Of a stretch of DNA of 6,358 nucleotides, positions 1 through 5,580 are shown one piece after another (the first letter of the stretch is position 1; every line of letters begins with the position of its first letter). Source of the stretch: Chloroflexota bacterium (GTDB taxonomy: Bacteria > Chloroflexota > Anaerolineae > J036 > Brachytrichaceae); the NCBI GenBank assembly GCA_021813225.1, contig JAKALH010000180.1, positions 1-6,358 on the forward strand, written 5' to 3'. The notes under the pieces are model-generated. The model saw only the letters and a program-made list of their open reading frames with translations, searched no databases and was not told the origin of the DNA. A program made the translations under genes and the position numbers.

Positions 1-2
1 CC

Positions 3-53
3 ATCGTCGCATTGCTGCAATCGGCCATGACCGGCAACACCGTCAAACTATAA
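3..53 (+). CDS. C-terminal end of a probable Gfo/Idh/MocA-family oxidoreductase (partial, 5' end outside window)
   Basis: Frame 3 is open from the window edge to a TAA at 51-53 and encodes the 16 residues IVALLQSAMTGNTVKL. A hydrophobic helix followed by a small-residue turn and a final short strand ending in V-x-L is how many Gfo/Idh/MocA NAD(P)-dependent sugar or inositol dehydrogenases end. The assignment rests on this short tail alone, so the family is tentative. That the gene ends here is better supported: a hairpin follows 20 bases later and the next gene converges on it from the other strand. A neighbouring zinc polyol-type dehydrogenase would suit a sugar catabolism locus. Confidence 0.4.
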   Translation: MVALLQSAMTGNTVKL

Positions 54-73
54 GCATTTCGGCCTGCCCTTCC

Positions 74-99
74 AGGAGTCACGGGTGCGCTTGACTCCT
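74..99 (+). terminator. Hairpin after the first gene, possible terminator
   Basis: AGGAGTCA at 74-81 and TGACTCCT at 92-99 are a perfect 8-bp inverted repeat around a 10-base loop, starting 20 bases after the stop at 53. No T-tract follows, so it does not meet the usual rule for an intrinsic terminator. Its position between convergent genes suits transcript ending or 3'-end protection. A smaller hairpin, TGCCAG/CTGGCA at 113-118 and 125-130, lies just downstream. Confidence 0.35.
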
Positions 100-200
100 C
101 AGCCAAGTAAGTTGCCAGAAATCCCTGGCACCTTTCGCAGCGGTTGAAACCGCGCGCAACGTAGTCCGCATCCAGCATGCTATAGCGGTCTTGGCATCGG

Positions 201-228
201 TTGCCCGCGACCTGGAGTCGCCGGGCAA
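201..228 (-). terminator. Strong hairpin after the zinc dehydrogenase gene, possible terminator
   Basis: TTGCCCG at 201-207 pairs with CGGGCAA at 222-228. Inside it CGAC at 208-211 pairs with GTCG at 217-220, leaving one bulged base (221) and a 5-base loop. The result is an 11-bp GC-rich stem. It starts 26 bases beyond the stop codon of the minus-strand dehydrogenase at 255. No T-run follows the stem on either strand, so it may slow polymerase or block exonucleases rather than act as a classical terminator. Confidence 0.4.
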
Positions 229-254
229 ATGTGTTAAAAATTACGGCGACTGAC

Positions 255-1271
255 TTAGAACTCGACGACAGCCTTGATCAGGCCGGAGTCGGGTGACAAC
301 CAGGCGGGGAACAGGCCCGGCATGTCCGCAAATGATGAGCGATGCGTAATCCACGGGGTCGTATCAACCGCACCGGACTCCATCAGGGCTATGATCCGCT
401 TGAAGTTATGCGGCAGGGAGTTACGGCTTGAGAACAGCGATATCTCGCGCCTGTGGAAGAACGGGTCATGGAAGGTGATATCACCCTGCATCAACCCCAC
501 GTAAACCAGCCGGCCACCGTGCGCCACATACTGGAAAGCTCCCATCATGGATTCGGCGCTGCCTGTCGCATCAAAGACAGCCGTCGGCAGGTCGCCGCTG
601 GTTACCTCCATGACTTTCGCCAGCGGGTTCTCGGATGCATTAACCGCATAATCAACGCCGAACTGGTCGCGCGCGAAGTTCAGCCGTCTCTCATTCACGT
701 CGAGCACAATCAGCCTGACGCCTGCGAGTTTTGCAAACTGAATGACGGAGAGACCAATCGGACCCGCGCCAATAACCAGAACGAACTCACCGGAGTTCAA
801 CGCGGCGCGGTCGACAGCATGCGACCCGATGCCCAGTGTTTCAACCAGCGCCAGTTGATCCAGGCCGAGTGTGCGTGATGGGTGCAGCTTATCGACAGGA
901 ACTTTGATAAACTCCCGCATTCCGCCGTCGGTGTGTACGCCCAGCACCTGCAGGTCGACGCAACAGTTGCTCTTACCCTGCCTGCAGGCGATACAGTGAC
1001 CGCAGTTGAGATACGGCTCTACCGAGCAGCGATCGCCTGCCTTCAGGCTACGATCATTGGCGGCGATGTCAACGATCTCCACACCGAGTTCATGCCCGAT
1101 GATGCGCGGATAGCTGAAGAACGGCTGGCGCCCCCTGTAAGCGTGTATATCGCTGCCGCAGATACCGACACGGTGCACACGCACCAGCGCTTCTCCTGCG
1201 GCGAGGCCGCCTGGTTCGGCTGTCTCACCCACTGAAAATACGAATGGTCTATCCAGCGTTACGGTTTTCAT
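255..1271 (-). CDS. Zinc-dependent medium-chain alcohol/polyol dehydrogenase
   Basis: This is a cytoplasmic NAD(P)-dependent dehydrogenase of the zinc MDR superfamily, 338 residues long and typical for the family. The GroES-like catalytic domain fills about residues 1-150 and the Rossmann domain about 150-290. Catalytic zinc ligands are visible as Cys38 in GICGSD, His60-Glu61 in GHE, and Glu144 in VETLGIG. The Glu144 type is that of sorbitol and threonine dehydrogenases. Structural zinc ligands are Cys90, Cys93, Cys96 and Cys104. The nucleotide site is GAGPIG at 168-173, with Asp191 at the end of the second strand favouring NAD over NADP. Two ATG codons are adjacent (1274 and 1271). The second is chosen because AAGG at 1282-1279 lies 7 bases from it but only 4 from the first. 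The gene is transcribed away from the hydroxylase gene. The substrate is probably a sugar acid or polyol (RspB or L-gulonate/L-galactonate dehydrogenase type), but sequence alone does not settle it. Confidence 0.93.
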   Translation of the reverse strand: MKTVTLDRPFVFSVGETAEPGGLAAGEALVRVHRVGICGSDIHAYRGRQPFFSYPRIIGHELGVEIVDIAANDRSLKAGDRCSVEPYLNCGHCIACRQGKSNCCVDLQVLGVHTDGGMREFIKVPVDKLHPSRTLGLDQLALVETLGIGSHAVDRAALNSGEFVLVIGAGPIGLSVIQFAKLAGVRLIVLDVNERRLNFARDQFGVDYAVNASENPLAKVMEVTSGDLPTAVFDATGSAESMMGAFQYVAHGGRLVYVGLMQGDITFHDPFFHRREISLFSSRNSLPHNFKRIIALMESGAVDTTPWITHRSSFADMPGLFPAWLSPDSGLIKAVVEF

Positions 1272-1302
1272 CATTAGCCCTTATGCCTGTGACCGTATCA
1301 GC

Positions 1303-1325
1303 GATCACCTCATAATAAGTGAATC
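1303..1325. promoter_or_regulatory. Imperfect inverted repeat in the divergent promoter region, possible operator
   Basis: GATCAC at 1303-1308 faces GTGAATC at 1319-1325, complementary except for one extra A. The spacer is an AT-rich stretch of 10 bases. The spacer holds TATTAT when read on the minus strand (1317-1312), a 5-of-6 match to a -10 box, which could serve the zinc dehydrogenase gene. I see no convincing -35 upstream of it. A regulator bound here would cover that box. The site is short and imperfect, so this is only a candidate. Confidence 0.22.
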
Positions 1326-1329
1326 ATAC

Positions 1330-1359
1330 CCAGATCGGCCAGACCGGCGCGCTTATAAT
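1330..1359 (+). promoter_or_regulatory. Candidate promoter of the hydroxylase cluster: tandem 9-bp repeat plus TATAAT
   Basis: A perfect -10 hexamer TATAAT sits at 1354-1359. It would start RNA near 1366, leaving a leader of about 27 bases before the GTG at 1393. No -35 hexamer is recognisable: the bases 17 upstream (1331-1336) read CAGATC. That place is instead taken by two head-to-tail 9-mers, CCAGATCGG at 1330-1338 and CCAGACCGG at 1339-1347, with one mismatch. Repeated half-sites over a missing -35 are what activator-dependent promoters often show, which is my inference here. Confidence 0.4.
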
Positions 1360-1380
1360 CATGACGGTTTTTACCCAACC

Positions 1381-1386
1381 GAGGTG
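1381..1386 (+). promoter_or_regulatory. Ribosome binding site that decides the hydroxylase start
   Basis: GAGGTG matches the core complementary to the 16S rRNA 3' end and ends 6 bases before the GTG at 1393. The upstream in-frame GTG at 1384 is part of this very motif and has no Shine-Dalgarno sequence of its own, so 1393 is the preferred start. Confidence 0.6.
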
Positions 1387-1392
1387 CCAGCG

Positions 1393-4300
1393 GTGAACAT
1401 ACGGCTTACGATCAACGGTATCAACAGAGAGCTAGCTGTCGAACCTGACGAAACGCTCCTGAGTGTTTTGCGGCGCGAGGGCTATTACAGTGTAAAGCAC
1501 GGTTGCGAAACTGGCGAGTGCGGCGCATGCAGTGTGCTGTATCGCCCGGAAAATACCGGGGATACACCGGTGGCGCCCCGTATGGTGAATTCCTGCATCC
1601 TGCTGGCCGCCCAGGCCGATGGCGCCCAGGTCATCACGGTCGAATCGCTGGGGAGCCGCGCGCAATTGAGCGTGCTGCAGCTGTCGTTTATCGAAAACGG
1701 CGCCATTCAATGCGGATACTGCACACCATCGCAGATACTGGCAGCCAAGGCACTGTTGGATAAGAACCTCAAACCCACAGAGGACGAGGTGCGCGATGCA
1801 TTGAGTGGCGTATTATGCCGGTGTACGGGATATGTCAAACCGGTGCAAGCCGTGTTGAACGCTGCCGCAGCTCTGCGGGGCGATAGCCCGGGCCAGAAAC
1901 CCGCCCTCTTCACGCGCGTCATGGCCCCAGGCGGCTCCATGGTGCCGCCCACTGCAGGCGATATACCATGGGGCAGTAAGCCATCCGTTGAAGCTGAATC
2001 TCAACAGAAAACTCAAACGCAGACCGACACCCTGACAACCGCATTGCCGCCGTTCTTTGTGGCGCCGGAGCCGCAGACCAGTGTGGTGGGCAAGGCCGAG
2101 AAGAAGGTTGACGCGGCCAAACTGGCGCAGGGAAAACAGGCCTTTGTCGACGACTATCCCATGCCGGGTATGCTTTACGCCGCGATGCTGACAAGCCCAC
2201 ATGCCCATGCGCGTATCAAGGATATCCGGACGGATAAAGCCAAAGCGCTGCCCGGCGTACACGCCGTCTTGACTTATAAAGACGTTAAAAGGGTGCTGTA
2301 CGCATCGGGCGGACAATCCTATCCCAATCCCCCGCCATACGACCAGGTCAGCCTGGATAACAAGGTGCGCCACGTGGGCGATCGTGTTGCCGTCGTTGCG
2401 GCGGAAAGCCAGGACATTGCCAACCGCGCACTGGAACTCATCGAGGTCGACTATGAAGTGCTGCCTGCTGTATTCGACCCCGATGAAGCATTTCAGGTCG
2501 GCGCACCCGTCATCCACGATGAACCCGATGCCATCGCGATCAAGGATGCGAAGCGCAACCTCGTCGCCGAAGTTCACGCCAATGTCGGTGATATCACACT
2601 GGGGCTGGCAGAAAGCGACGTGGTCATTGAACGTGAGTACCGCGTCCCCCAGGCGCAACAGGCCAGCATCGAACCGCACATCTGTATGACTTGGTTCGAC
2701 GAAGACGACCGCCTGGTCGTGCGCACCAGCACGCAGGTTCCCTTCCATGTGCGCCGCATGCTGGCCCCGCTGATCGGCCTGCCCGTCAAACGCATCCGCG
2801 TCATCAAGCCCCGCATCGGGGGCGGCTTCGGCGGCAAACAGGAAATGCTGATCGAAGACCTGTGCGCCCATCTCACGCTTGCGACCGGCAGACCGGTGCG
2901 TTTCGAGTACACCCGCGAGCAGGAATTCATCTCCGCGCGTTCACGCCATCCGCAGAGAATCGTTTACACGGCAGGATTTACCGGAGAAGGTGTCCTGCAC
3001 GCACTGCGCCTGTATGTGCTCGGTAACACCGGGGCATACGGCACACACGGCATCACGGTTCAGACAGTCAGCGGATTGCGCGGCCTGAGCACGTATCGCT
3101 GCCCCCACATGGAATTTGACTGCGATATCGTGTACACGAATATTCCGACGCCAGGCGCATTCCGTGGGTACGGCGCACCACAGGCGGAGTTCGGCCTGGA
3201 GTGTCTGATGGATGAGGCTGCAGCACACTTTAAGGTGGATCCCATTGAGTTTCGGCGCCGAAACTGGGTGAGAGTTGGCGACAGCCTGCCGCTGGCAAAG
3301 GCGCTGGGTGAAGCGAAAGAAGGCTTTGACCAGATAATTAAGACCTGTGCGCTGGAGGAATGCCACCAGCAGGGCATGGCGGCAATCGGGTGGCACGAGC
3401 GCGATCGATGGCGTCTGCATCCCAGCCGGCCCACCAGGCGGCGAGGTATTGGCGTTGCCACATGCATGCATGGCACAGCCATTGCCGGTCTGGACATGGG
3501 CGCCGCCAGCATCAAAATGAACGACGATGGTTCGTTCAATGTTCTTGTGGGAGGTACCGATATCGGCACCGGCAGCGATACGATTATTGGACAGATCGCC
3601 GCTGAGACGCTGGGTGTGCCGCTTGAAGATATCATCGTGTATTCGTCCGATACTGACTTCACGCCATTCGACGTTGGCGCTTACGCATCTTCTACGACGT
3701 TCATCACCGGCGGCGCGACGAAGAAGACCGCCGAGCAGGTGCGCAGCCAGATTCAGGAAGTCGCCGCCCGCATGTTCAACAAGGGATACGGCCAGGCGCT
3801 GGGCGGTGCGGCTGTTCAATCGCAACGGCCTGTCGGCGTTGCCCCGCAGGATATCGTGCTGCGAGACCGCCATGCCATCGCGTCGAACGGACATCGCATC
3901 TCATTGCAACAGATCGCGCTGTTCGCCACACATCAGGAGGACCAGCATCAGATCATGGCGACGGCATCGCACATGAGCTACGACTCTCCACCGCCCTTCG
4001 GCGCGCAGTTCGCCGATGTTGAGGTAGACATTGAGACCGGCGAAGTTACGGTGAATCGATTGGTCATGGCCGTCGATTGCGGCGTAGCCATCAATCCGGC
4101 GACGGCAAGTGGTCAGATCGAGGGCGGCAACCTGCAGGCATGCGGGTATGGCATCTGCGAAGAAATGATCTGCGACAGTCAGGGATCGCTGGTAAACCGG
4201 CGGTTCGGTCCGTACCGCATCTACAGCGCCGATGAAGCGCCGGAATTACAGGCCATCCTCGTGCAGACCTATGAACCCTCTGGCCCTTATGGTGCGAAAG

Positions 4301-4437
4301 CTGTTGCCGAGATCCCGATGGATGGCGTCGCCCCGGCGATCATCAACGCGGTCTATCACGCGACCGGCCAGCGTTTTTACCAGATACCGCTGACGCCGGA
4401 ACGAGTGTGGAGTAAATTGCACACAGCCAACCATTGA
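1393..4437 (+). CDS. FAD-less molybdenum hydroxylase (xanthine/aldehyde oxidase family), [2Fe-2S] and molybdopterin subunits fused
   Basis: This 1014-residue cytoplasmic enzyme is expected to hydroxylate a heterocycle or aldehyde with water at a molybdenum cofactor and pass electrons through two [2Fe-2S] clusters. Domains in order: plant-type ferredoxin (cluster Cys38, Cys43, Cys46, Cys68); four-helix [2Fe-2S] domain (Cys107, Cys110, Cys142, Cys144); a Q/T/P-rich linker, about 160-235; the a/b hammerhead domain, about 240-350; and two molybdopterin-binding domains to the C-terminus. Cofactor and catalytic marks are Gln448 in STQ, GGGFGGKQ at 476-483, GAFRGYGAPQ at 588-597, and catalytic Glu973 in KAVAE. 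There is no FAD domain and no FAD-subunit gene in the window. The layout matches Desulfovibrio aldehyde oxidoreductase and the E. coli XdhD type, with a longer linker. By manual alignment the purine-binding Glu802 and Arg880 of bovine xanthine oxidase are Gln483 and, less certainly, Val559, so a xanthine dehydrogenase label would be unsafe. I see no Tat or Sec signal. It heads the cluster with the aldolase. Confidence 0.93.
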   Translation: MNIRLTINGINRELAVEPDETLLSVLRREGYYSVKHGCETGECGACSVLYRPENTGDTPVAPRMVNSCILLAAQADGAQVITVESLGSRAQLSVLQLSFIENGAIQCGYCTPSQILAAKALLDKNLKPTEDEVRDALSGVLCRCTGYVKPVQAVLNAAAALRGDSPGQKPALFTRVMAPGGSMVPPTAGDIPWGSKPSVEAESQQKTQTQTDTLTTALPPFFVAPEPQTSVVGKAEKKVDAAKLAQGKQAFVDDYPMPGMLYAAMLTSPHAHARIKDIRTDKAKALPGVHAVLTYKDVKRVLYASGGQSYPNPPPYDQVSLDNKVRHVGDRVAVVAAESQDIANRALELIEVDYEVLPAVFDPDEAFQVGAPVIHDEPDAIAIKDAKRNLVAEVHANVGDITLGLAESDVVIEREYRVPQAQQASIEPHICMTWFDEDDRLVVRTSTQVPFHVRRMLAPLIGLPVKRIRVIKPRIGGGFGGKQEMLIEDLCAHLTLATGRPVRFEYTREQEFISARSRHPQRIVYTAGFTGEGVLHALRLYVLGNTGAYGTHGITVQTVSGLRGLSTYRCPHMEFDCDIVYTNIPTPGAFRGYGAPQAEFGLECLMDEAAAHFKVDPIEFRRRNWVRVGDSLPLAKALGEAKEGFDQIIKTCALEECHQQGMAAIGWHERDRWRLHPSRPTRRRGIGVATCMHGTAIAGLDMGAASIKMNDDGSFNVLVGGTDIGTGSDTIIGQIAAETLGVPLEDIIVYSSDTDFTPFDVGAYASSTTFITGGATKKTAEQVRSQIQEVAARMFNKGYGQALGGAAVQSQRPVGVAPQDIVLRDRHAIASNGHRISLQQIALFATHQEDQHQIMATASHMSYDSPPPFGAQFADVEVDIETGEVTVNRLVMAVDCGVAINPATASGQIEGGNLQACGYGICEEMICDSQGSLVNRRFGPYRIYSADEAPELQAILVQTYEPSGPYGAKAVAEIPMDGVAPAIINAVYHATGQRFYQIPLTPERVWSKLHTANH

Positions 4438-4442
4438 AATAA

Positions 4443-4447
4443 AAGGA
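4443..4447 (+). promoter_or_regulatory. Ribosome binding site of the threonine aldolase gene
   Basis: AAGGA ends 5 bases before the ATG at 4453, within the 15-base gap after the hydroxylase stop. An ATG at 4449-4451 also lies here but is out of frame and too close to this site to be used. The gap has no room for a promoter or terminator, which supports one transcript for both genes. Confidence 0.55.
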
Positions 4448-4452
4448 CATGC

Positions 4453-5502
4453 ATGAGTCTCAATAACTACATCGATTTACGTTCAGACACACTGACGATC
4501 CCGACCGAAGCCATGCGTAAAGCGATGGCCGCAGCGGTCGTTGGCGATGACGTATTTGAGGAAGACCCCACCATTAACCGCCTGCAGGAGATGGCTGCCG
4601 CACGCATGGGAATGGAAGCGGGCCTGTTTGTCTCAAGCGGCACGATGGGCAACCTGGTTGCGATGCTGACACACTGCCAGCGCGGCGATGAGATGATCGT
4701 GGGAGACCAGGCGCATATCTTTTACTATGAGGCGGGCAGTTCAGCGGCTGTCGGTGGTATCCATCCGCATACAATTCTCAACCAGCGCGATGGTTCGCTC
4801 AAGCTGGACGATATCGAGATGGCGATCCGTACAGATGACGAGCACTTCCCGGTCACTCGAATGGTCGCGCTTGAGAATACCCATAACCGTATGGGTGGCA
4901 CTTTCCTAACCTCTGCCTATACGAAAGAGGTGGCGACCCTGGCGCACTCACGCGGCCTTAAGTTACACATCGATGGGGCGCGCATTTTCAACGCCGCCGT
5001 TGCGCAAGGTGTTGAGGTGTGCAAACTGGCCCAACCGGCTGACAGTGTCACATTCTGCCTGAGCAAAGGCCTCAGTGCGCCGGTCGGTTCGGTGTTGTGC
5101 GGCACAAAGGATTTTATCCGACTGGCCCGGAGGCGCCGCAAAGTGATCGGCGGGGGTATGCGTCAGGCCGGCATTCTGGCCGCAGCCGGCATCGTGGCAC
5201 TGGAGCAGATGGTGGATCGCCTGAGTGAAGACCACACGAATGCGAAGAAGCTGGCGCTGGGCATCGCGGGTATACGGGGTTTATCCGTCGATCTTGCCAG
5301 TGTGCAGACCAACATGGTCTACTTCAACATCGACCCTGCCCTGCCGTTCGATGCCATCGAATTGTGCCGGCGCGCTTTAGCCGGCAATGTCAAAATGCTG
5401 GATACGGCTCCGCGACGCATACGCGCCGTGACGCATGCCTGGGTCAGCAGCGCCGAGATCGATATGGCCATACAAGTGCTGGCCGACGCAGTCAAGGCGT
5501 AA
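4453..5502 (+). CDS. ltaE: Low-specificity L-threonine aldolase (PLP-dependent)
   Basis: This cytoplasmic enzyme cleaves L-threonine and L-allo-threonine, and other beta-hydroxy amino acids, to glycine and an aldehyde, acetaldehyde in the case of threonine. At 349 residues it is the usual length of this fold-type I family. The family marks run in order: DLRSDT at 8-13 near the N-terminus, GDDVFEEDPT at 31-40, His88 in GDQAH that stacks on the cofactor ring, ENTHNRMGG at 141-149, the phosphate/cofactor-binding HIDGAR at 172-177 with Asp174 and Arg177, the PLP lysine Lys205 in CLSKGLSAPVGS, GGGMRQAG at 233-240, and Arg324 in RAVTH, which matches the carboxylate-binding arginine of E. coli LtaE. 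All catalytic residues are present. It starts 15 bases after the hydroxylase stop and so is probably cotranscribed. The aldehyde product makes a functional tie with that enzyme possible. The symbol reflects the family, since stereospecificity cannot be read here. Confidence 0.93.
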   Translation: MSLNNYIDLRSDTLTIPTEAMRKAMAAAVVGDDVFEEDPTINRLQEMAAARMGMEAGLFVSSGTMGNLVAMLTHCQRGDEMIVGDQAHIFYYEAGSSAAVGGIHPHTILNQRDGSLKLDDIEMAIRTDDEHFPVTRMVALENTHNRMGGTFLTSAYTKEVATLAHSRGLKLHIDGARIFNAAVAQGVEVCKLAQPADSVTFCLSKGLSAPVGSVLCGTKDFIRLARRRRKVIGGGMRQAGILAAAGIVALEQMVDRLSEDHTNAKKLALGIAGIRGLSVDLASVQTNMVYFNIDPALPFDAIELCRRALAGNVKMLDTAPRRIRAVTHAWVSSAEIDMAIQVLADAVKA

Positions 5503-5553
5503 TCCACCATACCCTGAATGCGATTGCAGTTTATGGTCCTGGTTGTGGTGTTA

Positions 5554-5561
5554 CGTTAACG
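5554..5561. repeat. CGTTAACG palindrome in the aldolase-deacetylase gap
   Basis: The gap of 78 bases between the aldolase stop and the next ATG contains a perfect 8-bp palindrome, CGTTAACG. It is too short to call an operator. The gap has no clear hairpin terminator and no convincing -35/-10 pair, so read-through into the deacetylase gene is the simplest reading. Confidence 0.2.
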
Positions 5562-5580
5562 GTACAGGAAGACGCGGATT

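Noticed and set aside
453..878. Plus-strand open frame of 141 codons
   Set aside because: It is a shadow of the zinc dehydrogenase on the other strand, with no domain of its own.
1921..1923. Internal ATG as a separate start for a molybdenum subunit
   Set aside because: The frame runs unbroken from the iron-sulfur domains through the linker, and no Shine-Dalgarno sequence precedes this ATG. The chain is best read as one fused protein.
1813..2871. Open frame of 352 codons on the minus strand opposite the hydroxylase gene
   Set aside because: It is a long antisense frame created by GC-rich codon bias. The translation shows no family motif, while the sense strand encodes an unmistakable molybdenum hydroxylase throughout.
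2941..3894. Open frame of 317 codons on the minus strand
   Set aside because: It lies wholly inside the molybdopterin-binding part of the sense gene and has no recognisable domain.
5525..5560. Possible promoter (TTGCAG with a distant AT-rich box) before the deacetylase
   Set aside because: The first hexamer matches TTGACA at only its first three bases, and no -10-like hexamer lies at a suitable spacing.
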